A stretch of 64,000 nucleotides of DNA from the NCBI RefSeq assembly GCF_020687385.1, contig NZ_JAJEQM010000005.1, forward strand, positions 1 through 64,000, given 5' to 3'. Positions 50,022-59,835 of the stretch are shown piece after piece. The position numbers and the translations under genes were made by a program. This stretch comes from Hominilimicola fabiformis (GTDB taxonomy: Bacteria; Bacillota; Clostridia; UBA1381). The notes under the pieces are model-generated. The model was not told the origin of the DNA, ran no database searches, and saw nothing but the letters and a program-made list of their open reading frames with translations. The first letter of the stretch is position 1; the number at the start of each line of letters is the position of its first letter.

Positions 50022-51425
50022 ATGAAAACAGTTGTAAAAGACTTGTTCAGAAAACAGGATGAGTTTGGGGGAAAAGAAATAACAGTATCGGGTTGGATAA
50101 GAAACATAAGAATTTCAAAGAATTTCGGTTTTATCGAATTAAATGACGGTACATTTTTTAAGAATTTGCAGATAGTAATTGAGTCGGATAAACTTGATAA
50201 CTTTGCGGAACTTTCAAAGCTAAACATTGCAGCTGCAATTACGGCAACAGGTACACTTGTACTTACACCGGACGCAAAACAGCCGTTTGAATTAAAGGCT
50301 GAAAACGTTGTAATCGACGGTGAATCTACACCGGATTATCCGTTACAGAAGAAAAGACACAGCTTTGAATATTTGCGTACAGTCGCTCATTTAAGACCGC
50401 GTACAAATACATTCTCGGCAGTGTTCAGAGTGCGTTCAATGATTGCGTATGCAATTCACCAATTCTTCCAGGAGAGAGGATTTGTATACGTTCATACTCC
50501 GATTATCACTGCAAGTGACTGCGAGGGTGCGGGCGAAATGTTCCAAGTTACAACACTTGATTTGAACAACGTCCCTAAGAATGATGACGGAACTGTTGAT
50601 TATTCACAGGACTTCTTCGGCAAACAGGCAAACCTTACGGTAAGCGGTCAGCTTAATGTTGAAACATACTGTATGGCATTTAGAAATGTTTACACATTCG
50701 GTCCTACATTCAGAGCCGAAAATTCAAATACAACACGTCATGCGGCTGAATTTTGGATGATTGAGCCTGAAATCGCATTCGCAGATCTAAAAGACGATAT
50801 GGAACTTGCAGAGGATATGCTAAAGTATATCATTAACTATTGTCTTGAAAATGCTCCCGAAGAAATGCAGTTCTTCAATCAATTTATCGACAAGGAACTT
50901 CTTGACCGTCTAAACCACGTTGTAAACAGTGAGTTTGCTCATGTAACATATACAGAGGCTGTAAATATACTTATCGAAGATTCAAAAGCCGGTAAGGTTA
51001 AGTTTGACAATAAGGTGGAATGGGGCTGCGATTTACAGACAGAACACGAAAGATACCTTACAGAACAGGTATTTAAGCGTCCGTTGTTTGTAACAGATTA
51101 TCCGAAGGAAATCAAGGCTTTCTATATGAAACTTAACGATGACCAAAAGACGGTTGCGGCTATGGACTTGCTTGTTCCGGGCGTCGGAGAAATCATCGGC
51201 GGAAGCCAGAGAGAAGAAAATTACGACGTACTTGTTGAAAGAATGAAAGAACTTGGTCTTAAGGAAGAAGATTATAATTTCTATCTTGACCTTCGCAGAT
51301 ACGGAACAAACAAACACGCAGGTTTCGGTCTTGGCTTTGAAAGAGCTGTTATGTATATTACAGGTGTTTCTAACATTCGTGACGTACTTCCGTTCCCAAG
51401 AACAGTCGGTACTGCCGAATATTAA
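50022..51425 (+). CDS. asnS: asparaginyl-tRNA synthetase
   Basis: A 467-residue class IIb synthetase. The N-terminal OB domain ([22 protein letters not shown]) binds the anticodon; motif 2 lies in [26 protein letters not shown] (shown here in parts) and motif 3 in [15 protein letters not shown]. Asn-specific features such as the EGAGEMF insertion are present. Length is normal. A weak AAAGGATC lies upstream. Confidence 0.97.
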   Translation: MKTVVKDLFRKQDEFGGKEITVSGWIRNIRISKNFGFIELNDGTFFKNLQIVIESDKLDNFAELSKLNIAAAITATGTLVLTPDAKQPFELKAENVVIDGESTPDYPLQKKRHSFEYLRTVAHLRPRTNTFSAVFRVRSMIAYAIHQFFQERGFVYVHTPIITASDCEGAGEMFQVTTLDLNNVPKNDDGTVDYSQDFFGKQANLTVSGQLNVETYCMAFRNVYTFGPTFRAENSNTTRHAAEFWMIEPEIAFADLKDDMELAEDMLKYIINYCLENAPEEMQFFNQFIDKELLDRLNHVVNSEFAHVTYTEAVNILIEDSKAGKVKFDNKVEWGCDLQTEHERYLTEQVFKRPLFVTDYPKEIKAFYMKLNDDQKTVAAMDLLVPGVGEIIGGSQREENYDVLVERMKELGLKEEDYNFYLDLRRYGTNKHAGFGLGFERAVMYITGVSNIRDVLPFPRTVGTAEY

Positions 51426-51461
51426 TCAAGACAAAACTATAGCGGTTTTGACTACTATTTT

Positions 51462-51489
51462 AAGAGGCTGCTTGCAGCCTCTTGATTTT
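51462..51489 (+). terminator. intrinsic terminator after asnS
   Basis: AAGAGGCTG / CAGCCTCTT with a CTTG loop, followed by GATTTTT. Confidence 0.85.
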
Positions 51490-51511
51490 TATAAAGAAAG
51501 GTACGATTTTT

Positions 51512-52336
51512 ATGAATTTAATTGCAGTTCTTATTGCACTTGCTATAATTATTGTAGCGTTTAAGTTTAATGTATTTCTTGGAATAGCCGTTGCGATTGT
51601 GGCTATAGGTGTGGGAATATATAATTTTTTGCCGACCTATTATGCGATAAACGGCAACAAAGCATTTGAAATCGGTGACGAGGACCGTGCGAGAGAGTGG
51701 TATAAAAAGGCGTGTGAAACGGGCAGAGCAAATGTAAAGTTGAAATCGTCTTACGCATATGTGCTTTTACGTACAGGTTATGCCGACGAAGCGGAAAAAG
51801 TTCTTGATCCGATTATAAGAGTAAAAGGGCTTGCACCGGAAAAAAAGAATTTGGCAAAGCAACAAAGATGTATGGTTTACTATAAGCAAGGCAGACTTGA
51901 CGAGGCGATTGAGGATGCACAGTCAATGATGAACGAAGGTTACAGAAATTCAAGTATTTACGGTATGCTTGGCTATTTTAAATTACTTAGAAACGATGAC
52001 CTTGACGAAACAACAAAACTTTGTGAAGAAGCTTATGATTACAACAGTGATGACAGGGACATAAAAGATAATCTTTCAATTTGTTATTTCAGAAAAGGCG
52101 AATATGAAAAAGCAGAAAAAATATCTGATGAACTTGTCGGGTCGGCACCTAACTTTGTCGAGGGCTTTTATCACGGCATACAGATTGCAATGAAACTTAA
52201 CAAGTACGATAAAGCCGCAGAATATGCCGAAAAGCTGAAAGAATGTAAGCGTTCGGGAATGACAACGGTTACGGAGGAAGAAGTTAATAAGCTTATACAA
52301 GAGGTAAAGAATCACAATGAAAACACCATTGGCTGA
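51512..52336 (+). CDS. membrane-anchored TPR protein
   Basis: A 274-residue protein; the ATG at 51512 follows AAAGAAAGG, while a start at 51482 lies inside the terminator. Two N-terminal membrane segments (about 2-16 and 20-40) are followed by TPR repeats (NKAFEIGDEDRAREWYKKA, AYVLLRTGYADEAEKVL, QGRLDEAIEDA, RKGEYEKAEKI, LNKYDKAAEYAEKL). It probably serves as scaffold for an unknown complex on the inner side of the membrane. It overlaps rarA by 20 bases, so the genes are coupled. Confidence 0.85.
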   Translation: MNLIAVLIALAIIIVAFKFNVFLGIAVAIVAIGVGIYNFLPTYYAINGNKAFEIGDEDRAREWYKKACETGRANVKLKSSYAYVLLRTGYADEAEKVLDPIIRVKGLAPEKKNLAKQQRCMVYYKQGRLDEAIEDAQSMMNEGYRNSSIYGMLGYFKLLRNDDLDETTKLCEEAYDYNSDDRDIKDNLSICYFRKGEYEKAEKISDELVGSAPNFVEGFYHGIQIAMKLNKYDKAAEYAEKLKECKRSGMTTVTEEEVNKLIQEVKNHNENTIG

Positions 52337-53594
52337 TAGAATACGTCCAAAGACGCTTGATGAAGTTGTCGGACAAAAGCACCTTATAGGTGAAGGAAAA
52401 ATTTTAAGAAACATAATCGAAAATGACGAAGTACCGAATATGATATTTTACGGTCCGAGCGGAGTCGGTAAAACTACCATTGCAAACATAATCGCTCAAA
52501 AAACGGGTAAAACTTTGCATAGACTTAATGCGACAACTGCGTCCGTTGCGGATATAAAAAATATTGTATCAACGCTTGATAGCTTTTTGGCAATGGACGG
52601 AGTACTGCTGTACCTTGACGAAATACAGCATTTTAATAAGAAACAACAACAGTCTTTGCTTGAATTTATGGAAAACGGCAAGATAACGCTTATCGCAAGT
52701 ACAACGGAAAATCCGTATTTTTATGTGTATAATGCGGTGCTTTCGAGAAGTGTTGTATTTGAATTCAAACAGATTGAGCCGAGCGAGATTGAAAAGGCAC
52801 TTGAAAGAGCGGTTGAAGAATTAAAAGAGTCGGATTATAAAGGCTTTGACGTAACCGTTGACAAAGACGCAATACGGCATATGGCACACGTTTCAAACGG
52901 AGATGTGAGAAAGGCTTTAAATTCGCTTGAAGTTGCATTTATTGCAACACCGCCAAACAAAGATAAAAAAATACACATATCGCTTGACACGGCGGTACAG
53001 GCAACGCAAAAAAAAGCTATGCGTTACGACCGTGACGGTGACAGCCATTATGATATTTTAAGTGCGTTTCAAAAATCAATAAGAGGTTCAGATCCGGATG
53101 CGGCAGTTCATTATCTTGCAAGACTTGTTTCGGCAGGTGATTTGCCGAGCATTTGCCGCAGACTTTTGGTTATTTCGGCAGAGGATATAGGACTTGCATA
53201 TCCACAGGCTATATCGGTCGTGAAAGCTTGTGTTGACAGTGCGTTGCAGCTTGGTTTCCCTGAGGCGAGAATACCGCTTGCGGAGGCTGTTATTTTACTT
53301 GCAACCGCACCGAAATCAAATTCGGCAATAATGGCGATAGACAGTGCGTTGAGTGATATTGAGAGTATGGATACGGGCGATATACCGGAACATCTGAAAG
53401 ATTCGCATTACGGCGGAGCAAAAAAACTCGGTCACGGAACAGAGTACAAATATCCGCACAGTTATGAAAATCATTATGTCAAACAGCAATATTTGCCTAA
53501 TAACATTAGGGACACTAAATATTACGATTTTGGGGACAATAAAACCGAACAGTCGGCAAAAGTTTATTGGGACAGAATAAAGAAAGGAAATTGA
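52317..53594 (+). CDS. rarA: replication-associated recombination ATPase RarA
   Basis: A 425-residue AAA+ protein of the MgsA/RarA/WRNIP family. It begins PLADRIRPKTLDEVVGQKHL; Walker A is GPSGVGKTT near 47-55, Walker B YLDEIQHF near 98-105, sensor TTEN follows, and the C-terminal tetramerisation region carries DPDAAVHYLARLVSAGD and GLAYPQA. It acts at stalled replication forks. Gene order TPR-rarA-nadE with short gaps suggests one transcript. Confidence 0.96.
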   Translation: MKTPLADRIRPKTLDEVVGQKHLIGEGKILRNIIENDEVPNMIFYGPSGVGKTTIANIIAQKTGKTLHRLNATTASVADIKNIVSTLDSFLAMDGVLLYLDEIQHFNKKQQQSLLEFMENGKITLIASTTENPYFYVYNAVLSRSVVFEFKQIEPSEIEKALERAVEELKESDYKGFDVTVDKDAIRHMAHVSNGDVRKALNSLEVAFIATPPNKDKKIHISLDTAVQATQKKAMRYDRDGDSHYDILSAFQKSIRGSDPDAAVHYLARLVSAGDLPSICRRLLVISAEDIGLAYPQAISVVKACVDSALQLGFPEARIPLAEAVILLATAPKSNSAIMAIDSALSDIESMDTGDIPEHLKDSHYGGAKKLGHGTEYKYPHSYENHYVKQQYLPNNIRDTKYYDFGDNKTEQSAKVYWDRIKKGN

Positions 53595-53597
53595 TTT

Positions 53598-55508
53598 ATG
53601 AAAGACGGATTTGTAAGATGTGCAAGCGCAACTGTTGATATAAAGGTTGCGGACACCGATTATAATACATCAAATATAATAAAGGCAATCGAAGACGCGG
53701 CTCAAAATGATATAAAGCTTATAGTATTTCCGGAACTTTGCATAACGGGATATACTTGCGGTGATTTGTTTTTGCAGAAAATATTGATTGACAGTGCAAA
53801 AGACAGCTTAATCAAAATAGCAAAAGCAACCGAAAATGTTGATATAACCGCCGTTGTCGGACTTCCGTACGTTGCGGAGCAGACACTTTATAATTGTGCC
53901 GCAGTGGTAAACGGGGGACACATAAAAGGTCTTGTTCCGAAACTCAATATTCCTAACTATGCTGAATTTTATGAGGTAAGACACTTCACGACCGGTAAAA
54001 ATGAAGTGACATATGTGAATATAAACGGTGAAGAAGTGCCGTTCGGTGCGAATATATTATTTAAAACAGATGCGTGTGAAGATTTTGTTCTTGCGGTTGA
54101 AATTTGCGAGGATTTGTGGACGGCTATGCCGCCGTCGGTCAACCACGCACTTGCAGGTGCAACGATTATAGCAAATATTTCTGCGAGCAACGAAGTTATT
54201 GCAAAAGATGAATACCGCGAAATGCTTGTAAAAAGTCAGTCTGCAAAACTTTACTGCGGTTATATTTATTCCGATGCGGGATACGGCGAATCAACGACTG
54301 ACCTTGTATTCGCAGGTGATAATATGATTGCCGAAAACGGCACGATTTTGGCAAGAAGTAAAAGATTTAACAACGAATGTGTATATACCGAGCTTGATTT
54401 GGAAAGACTTGTAGGTGAGAGAAAAAAGAGCAATACCTATAATATAGTCGGCAGTGAAAAATATGTGAGTGTAAAACTTGATATGAATATCGGGGACACT
54501 AAAATAACACGTTATGTCGATAAACAGCCGTTCGTTCCGTCAGACGACAAAAAACGTGAAAAACGCAGTGAAGAAATCCTTTCAATTCAGTCACTGGGAC
54601 TTAAAAAGCGACTTGACCATACACATGCCAAAACGGCTGTTGTGGGTGTAAGCGGAGGACTTGACTCTACACTTGCACTTTTGGTAACCGTGCGTGCGTT
54701 TGACAGTCTTAATATTGACAGGAAAAATATAATTGCGGTAACAATGCCGTGTTTCGGTACAACGGACAGAACGTATAACAATGCGGTTAATTTTGCAAAT
54801 TCGCTTGGTGTTACATTAAAAGAAGTAAATATCAAAGCGGCGGTAAATCAGCATTTTGCGGATATAGAACACGATCCGAATGTATATGACGTCACATATG
54901 AAAATTCTCAGGCGAGAGAAAGAACTCAAATTCTTATGGATGTTGCAAACAAAAGCGGCGGCTTGGTAATCGGTACCGGTGATATGTCCGAGCTTGCACT
55001 CGGCTGGGCAACGTATAACGGCGACCATATGTCGATGTACGGCGTTAATGCGGGTGTTCCGAAAACACTTATTCGCTACCTTGTCGATTATGAGGCTAAA
55101 CGTACAAATAACGATATATTGAAGAAAACATTACAGGACATATTGGATACACCTGTAAGTCCCGAACTTCTTCCGCCGAAAGACGGAAAAATATCCCAAA
55201 AGACCGAACACATTGTCGGTCCGTATGAACTTCACGATTTCTTTTTGTATCATCTTATGCGTTTTGGTTCAAAGCCGTCAAAGATACTGAGATTGGCTGA
55301 AGTTGCGTTTGATGGGATATATGACAGAGAAGTTATACTTGAATGGTTAAAGGTATTTTACAGAAGATTTTTCGCACAGCAATTCAAACGTTCGTGCCTG
55401 CCTGACGGTCCGAAAGTAGGAAGTGTTGCTCTTTCTCCGAGAGGCGATTGGCGAATGCCGTCTGACGCCTCATATCAAATTTGGGCGAAGGAGCTTGAAA
55501 CACTTTAA
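53598..55508 (+). CDS. nadE: glutamine-dependent NAD+ synthetase
   Basis: A 636-residue two-domain enzyme. The N-terminal nitrilase-type glutaminase has the Glu in FPELCITGY, Lys in LVPKLNIPNY and Cys in AVEICEDLW. The C-terminal synthetase has the P-loop GVSGGLDSTLALL near 350 and GTGDMSELALGW. The long form uses glutamine as amide donor for the last step of NAD formation. It starts three bases after rarA behind AAAGGAAA. It is slightly divergent at the C-terminus but complete. Confidence 0.97.
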   Translation: MKDGFVRCASATVDIKVADTDYNTSNIIKAIEDAAQNDIKLIVFPELCITGYTCGDLFLQKILIDSAKDSLIKIAKATENVDITAVVGLPYVAEQTLYNCAAVVNGGHIKGLVPKLNIPNYAEFYEVRHFTTGKNEVTYVNINGEEVPFGANILFKTDACEDFVLAVEICEDLWTAMPPSVNHALAGATIIANISASNEVIAKDEYREMLVKSQSAKLYCGYIYSDAGYGESTTDLVFAGDNMIAENGTILARSKRFNNECVYTELDLERLVGERKKSNTYNIVGSEKYVSVKLDMNIGDTKITRYVDKQPFVPSDDKKREKRSEEILSIQSLGLKKRLDHTHAKTAVVGVSGGLDSTLALLVTVRAFDSLNIDRKNIIAVTMPCFGTTDRTYNNAVNFANSLGVTLKEVNIKAAVNQHFADIEHDPNVYDVTYENSQARERTQILMDVANKSGGLVIGTGDMSELALGWATYNGDHMSMYGVNAGVPKTLIRYLVDYEAKRTNNDILKKTLQDILDTPVSPELLPPKDGKISQKTEHIVGPYELHDFFLYHLMRFGSKPSKILRLAEVAFDGIYDREVILEWLKVFYRRFFAQQFKRSCLPDGPKVGSVALSPRGDWRMPSDASYQIWAKELETL

Positions 55509-55533
55509 CGCCCTATTCTATGGAGGGATTTCG

Positions 55534-56391
55534 GTGTCAAAGAGTAAAGTTTGTTTGATTTTATCGGCATTTATTTACGGATTTGCACCGATACTGGCTA
55601 AATTTGCATACAAAAGCGGAGCAAACGGAATTACGCTTACTTTTTTGCGTACATTCCTAATGCTGCCGCTTTTATTTTTTATAATGATTTTCAGAAAGGT
55701 GTCGTTTAAACTTACAAAAAAAGAGCTTATAGATATAATTCTACTTGGTGTGGTTGGCGGTTCATTTTCAATGATTTCACTTTATGCCGCATATGACTAT
55801 ATCTCAACAGGACTTGCAACGACGCTCCATTTTATATATCCGCTTATAATCGTAATAACTTCGGCGGTAGTGTACAAAGAAAAAATCAAGAAGATAAAAC
55901 TTCTTGCGGTTATGCTTGTTACGCTCGGAATGTTTATGTTTGTTGACCTTAATAATACAGCCGATAAAATCGGCGTGATACTTGCGATTTTGTCGGGAAT
56001 ATTTTATAGCTTTTATGTCGTTTATATGTATCGTTCCAAACTTGACGAAATGGACTATATAAAACTTACGTTTTATCTTATGATTATTATGAGTATCGGC
56101 ACATATATTTTCGGTTTGACAACTGATAGCTTGGTGTTTGCGGAAATGGATTATAAAGCATGGATACTGTCGGTGGCTATATCACTTATTATAACGCTTG
56201 GAGCAGTGCCGCTTTTTCAAGTGGGAGTACGCTGTGAGGGTGCGTCAACCGCGGGGATAGTATCAGCATTTGAACCGATTACTTCAATAATACTCGGTGC
56301 GATATTCCTGGGCGAAACAATGGGATTGGTGCAGTATATCGGCGGTGGTTTGATAATTTTGGGTGTGGTATTGGCAGAAAAGTATGGATAA
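55534..56391 (+). CDS. EamA-family (DMT) transporter
   Basis: A 285-residue protein with GTG start 8 bases behind GGAGGG; an earlier in-frame start would overlap nadE. Ten hydrophobic helices in two repeated halves are visible, each ending in the EamA signature (for example GLATTLHFIYPLIIVITSAV and GIVSAFEPITSIILGAIFLGE). Family members move amino acids, metabolites or drugs; the substrate cannot be told. Confidence 0.92.
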   Translation: MSKSKVCLILSAFIYGFAPILAKFAYKSGANGITLTFLRTFLMLPLLFFIMIFRKVSFKLTKKELIDIILLGVVGGSFSMISLYAAYDYISTGLATTLHFIYPLIIVITSAVVYKEKIKKIKLLAVMLVTLGMFMFVDLNNTADKIGVILAILSGIFYSFYVVYMYRSKLDEMDYIKLTFYLMIIMSIGTYIFGLTTDSLVFAEMDYKAWILSVAISLIITLGAVPLFQVGVRCEGASTAGIVSAFEPITSIILGAIFLGETMGLVQYIGGGLIILGVVLAEKYG

Positions 56392-56411
56392 TTTATGAAT
56401 AAACATTAGAT

Positions 56412-56448
56412 AAGACAATCTCTGATTACATTGGTTGTCTTTATTTTT
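56412..56448 (+). terminator. terminator after the EamA gene
   Basis: AAGACAA (56412-56418) pairs with TTGTCTT (56435-56441) and is followed by TATTTTT. Two further pairs (CCAAT/ATTGG type) may extend it. Confidence 0.6.
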
Positions 56449-56518
56449 GCCAAATGCCTTGATTTTTTTCTGTGTTTGTGTAATAATACATATTGGATAA
56501 TAATGCGGAGATAAAAAT

Positions 56519-57838
56519 ATGAGAAAAGTTAATACCACAATTAAATATATAGAACCGTATTCAATCGCGGAAGATGCCGGAATTGAAGTCGGGGATAAGC
56601 TGATAAGCATTAACGGACACGATTTTCACGATATACTGGAATATCGCTATCTTACAGCCGAATATGAAGTTACTCTTGAAATACTGAAAAAGGACGGTAC
56701 TACCGAAGTTATAACGGTTGAAAATGATTACGACGACATAGGTATTGAATTTGAAGAGGGACTTATTGACGAGGCACAAAGTTGTCGAAATAAGTGTATA
56801 TTCTGTTTTATAGATCAGTTGCCTAAGGGTATGCGTGAAACGGTTTATTTTAAAGATGATGATACGAGATTATCGTTTTTGCAGGGAAACTATGTAACGC
56901 TTACGAATATGTCAGACGAAGAAATAGACAGACTTATAAAAATGCGTGTTTCGCCGATTAACGTATCGGTTCAGGCAACCAATCCCGAACTTAGATGTAA
57001 AATGCTGAATAATCGTTTTGCGGGTAAGTGCTATGACATAATGAAAAAGTTTGCGGCTAATAATATTTATATGAACTGTCAGATAGTGCTTTGTCCCGAA
57101 ATTAATGACGGCAAGGAACTTGACAGGTCAATATCCGAACTGGCGGCACTGTTCCCAAATGTAAACAGTGTATCAATCGTTCCTGTCGGTCTTACACGCT
57201 ATCGTGACGGACTTTATCCGCTGAAACCGTTTACAAAGGAAACTTCCGCACAAACAATAAAACAAGTTGAGACTTGGCAGAAAAAACTGTATGATAAACT
57301 TGGAACAAGGCTAATTTATCTTTCTGACGAATTTTATTTGAATGCGGAATTGCCTATACCTGACGTAGAAGTGTATGAGGGTTTTCCGCAGCTTGAAAAC
57401 GGTGTAGGATTGATTGCCAGTATGGCAGAAGAATTTGATTCGGCAATTAAACTTGTGAAAAACAAAAAGTATGACAGAAATGTAACTCTTGTAACAGGTG
57501 AGGCGGCGGCATCTTTTATAACGGGTTTGTCGGAACGTCTTATGGAAAAGACAGACGTAAAGATAACTGTTTATGCGATAAAAAATAACTTTTTCGGCGG
57601 AGGCGTAAACGTTTCGGGACTTGTCACGGGCGGAGATATAATCGACCAGCTTAAAGACAAGCCTATAGGGGATATAATGCTTATTCCGCACAGTATGCTG
57701 AGAGATGAAGACGGGATTTTCCTTGATGATTTGACTGTATCAGACGTTGAAAAAGCGTTGAATGTGAAGATAGAGCCTGTCATAAATGACGGATATGAAT
57801 TTATTGAGAAAATCTTGGGAGAAGAACTTGAATTTTAA
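56519..57838 (+). CDS. PDZ, radical-SAM and DUF512 protein
   Basis: A 439-residue protein conserved in Clostridia next to der. The N-terminal PDZ-like domain (AEDAGIEVGDKLISINGHDF) is followed by a Cys triad CRNKCIFCFIDQLPKG at about 88-103 and the nearby DDDTRLSFLQGNYVTLTN, and then the DUF512 domain with EFYLNAELPIPD and TGEAAASFI. The Cys spacing CxxxCxxC suits a radical-SAM cluster. The reaction is unknown. It lies 11 bases from der, so probably links to ribosome assembly or cell-envelope synthesis. Confidence 0.93.
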   Translation: MRKVNTTIKYIEPYSIAEDAGIEVGDKLISINGHDFHDILEYRYLTAEYEVTLEILKKDGTTEVITVENDYDDIGIEFEEGLIDEAQSCRNKCIFCFIDQLPKGMRETVYFKDDDTRLSFLQGNYVTLTNMSDEEIDRLIKMRVSPINVSVQATNPELRCKMLNNRFAGKCYDIMKKFAANNIYMNCQIVLCPEINDGKELDRSISELAALFPNVNSVSIVPVGLTRYRDGLYPLKPFTKETSAQTIKQVETWQKKLYDKLGTRLIYLSDEFYLNAELPIPDVEVYEGFPQLENGVGLIASMAEEFDSAIKLVKNKKYDRNVTLVTGEAAASFITGLSERLMEKTDVKITVYAIKNNFFGGGVNVSGLVTGGDIIDQLKDKPIGDIMLIPHSMLRDEDGIFLDDLTVSDVEKALNVKIEPVINDGYEFIEKILGEELEF

Positions 57839-57849
57839 AGGAGAAGAAT

Positions 57850-59175
57850 ATGAAACCATTGGTAGCGATAGTCGGCAGACCGAACGTCGGAAAATCGACT
57901 TTGTTTAATAAGATAACAGGAAAGAGAATAAGTATAGTAGAGGACACACCGGGTGTAACGCGTGACAGAATTTATTCTGACGCAGTGTGGCTTGACAAGC
58001 ACTTTACGCTTATCGATACAGGCGGTATCGAGCCTGCGTCAAAGGACGAAATCCTTGTACAAATGCGCCGTCAGGCACAGCTTGCCATTGAAATGGCAGA
58101 CGTTGTTGTGCTTATGACAAACGTAAAAGACGGTGTTACGGCAAATGACCAGGACGTTGCACAAATGCTTTTAAAGGCGAAGAAAAAGATTGTGCTTGCC
58201 GTAAACAAGGTTGACAATACAGGCGATCCGCCGTTTGAATTTTATGAATTTTATAATTTGGGACTTGGCGATCCGATTGCTATTTCATCAACTCACGGTT
58301 TGGGTGTAGGTGATTTGCTTGACGAAGTTACTCACTTGTTCCCTGAGGACGCAGATACGTCAGATGACGAGGATGAAATTAAAGTTGCGGTAATCGGTAA
58401 ACCGAATGCAGGTAAATCGTCGCTTATAAATAAAATTTTAGGTGAGGACAGAGTTATTGTAAGTAACATCGCAGGAACAACGCGTGACGCAATCGACTCA
58501 CATTACGAAAAGAACGGCGACAAGTATCTGTTTATCGATACCGCCGGTATGAGAAAACGCGGTAAGATTGACGAAAACGTAGAGCGTTACAGTGTTGTAC
58601 GTTCGCTTGCGGCGGTTGACAGAAGTGACGTGTGCGTTATTATGATTGACGCAAACGAGGGTATTACAGAACAGGACACAAAGGTTGCCGGCTATGCTCA
58701 CGAGCAGGGTAAGGCTTGTATTTTTGCGGTTAATAAGTGGGATATTGTTTCTAAAGACACAAAGACTATGAAAAACTTTACAATGCGTGTGCGTGAAGAA
58801 TTTGCGTTTATGTCTTATGCGGAAATTATATTCATCAGTGCAAAGACAGGTCAGAGAGTTGACAAGCTTTTGGAACTTATCAAGAAAGTAAATGAGCAGC
58901 ACAAGAGAAGAATTACAACCGGTATGCTTAACGACGTCTTAAACGAAGCAATGGCAAAGCAACAGCCGCCGTCAGACAAGGGCAGACGTTTAAAGGTTTA
59001 CTACGGTACACAGGCTGCAACAGCACCGCCGACATTTATTTTATTCGCAAATTCAAAGGATTTGTTCCACTATTCGTATTTGAGATTTATCGAAAATCAA
59101 GTGCGAGAGGCATTTGGTTTTGAGGGAACACCTATAAAGTTTATCGTAAGAGAGAAAAATGAAAAGAAAATGTAA
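57850..59175 (+). CDS. der: double GTPase Der (EngA), ribosome assembly
   Basis: A 441-residue protein with two tandem G domains: first GRPNVGKST, DTPGVTRDR, DTGG, NKVD; second GKPNAGKSS, GTTRDAID, DTAGMRKRG, NKWD; and a C-terminal KH-like domain. It is needed for maturation of the 50S subunit. AAAGGAGAAG precedes the ATG. Linked with plsY and gpsA, as in many Firmicutes. Confidence 0.98.
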   Translation: MKPLVAIVGRPNVGKSTLFNKITGKRISIVEDTPGVTRDRIYSDAVWLDKHFTLIDTGGIEPASKDEILVQMRRQAQLAIEMADVVVLMTNVKDGVTANDQDVAQMLLKAKKKIVLAVNKVDNTGDPPFEFYEFYNLGLGDPIAISSTHGLGVGDLLDEVTHLFPEDADTSDDEDEIKVAVIGKPNAGKSSLINKILGEDRVIVSNIAGTTRDAIDSHYEKNGDKYLFIDTAGMRKRGKIDENVERYSVVRSLAAVDRSDVCVIMIDANEGITEQDTKVAGYAHEQGKACIFAVNKWDIVSKDTKTMKNFTMRVREEFAFMSYAEIIFISAKTGQRVDKLLELIKKVNEQHKRRITTGMLNDVLNEAMAKQQPPSDKGRRLKVYYGTQAATAPPTFILFANSKDLFHYSYLRFIENQVREAFGFEGTPIKFIVREKNEKKM

Positions 59176-59187
59176 TGGGAGATAGTT

Positions 59188-59835
59188 ATGACATATTTAA
59201 TAATTGCCTTGACGGCAATAATATCATATTTAATCGGTTCGGTTAATTTTTCTATACTGCTTTCAAAAATGCTGAGCGGTAAGGACATCCGTGAAAGTGG
59301 TTCGGGAAATGCGGGTGCAACGAATATGTTAAGAACATACGGCAAGAAAATGGGTGTTATAACACTGTTGCTTGACGTGTTAAAAGGCATAGTCGTGATA
59401 CTTTTATCAAGACTTGTAAAAAATATTGCGGGTACAGATGAAATATATCCTGTTATAAGCTATGTCGCAGGTGTATGCGTAATTCTCGGTCATAATTTTC
59501 CGCTTTACTTCGGATTTAAAGGCGGCAAAGGCGTTGCGACTTCGCTGGGCGTTGTGTTAATGCTTGACTGGAAAGTCGGACTTATTGTGGCTGTTGTTGC
59601 AATAGCGGTTATGGCAGTAACAAGGTATGTATCGCTCGGTTCAATCTTGGGCGGTGCAATGTACATAGTTATAGAAATCGTTAAAATGATTGTTACAAAG
59701 AACGTTGATGTAATTCAGCTTGTGTGCGTTGTTATTATCGGCGGACTTTTAATAGCAAGACATCATGCAAATATAAAGAGATTACTTAGCGGTACGGAAA
59801 ACAAACTTGGAGCAAAAAAAGGAGAAGTAAAATGA
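59188..59835 (+). CDS. plsY: glycerol-3-phosphate acyltransferase PlsY
   Basis: A 215-residue membrane protein. Motifs: IGSVNFSILLSK with SGKDIRESGSGNAGATN (motif 1), the GHNFPLYFGFKGGKGVATSLG block (given here in parts: GHNFPLYF, GGKGVATS) and VSLGSI. It uses acyl-phosphate to acylate glycerol-3-phosphate, the first step of phospholipid synthesis. It overlaps gpsA by four bases, which makes its substrate. Confidence 0.97.
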   Translation: MTYLIIALTAIISYLIGSVNFSILLSKMLSGKDIRESGSGNAGATNMLRTYGKKMGVITLLLDVLKGIVVILLSRLVKNIAGTDEIYPVISYVAGVCVILGHNFPLYFGFKGGKGVATSLGVVLMLDWKVGLIVAVVAIAVMAVTRYVSLGSILGGAMYIVIEIVKMIVTKNVDVIQLVCVVIIGGLLIARHHANIKRLLSGTENKLGAKKGEVK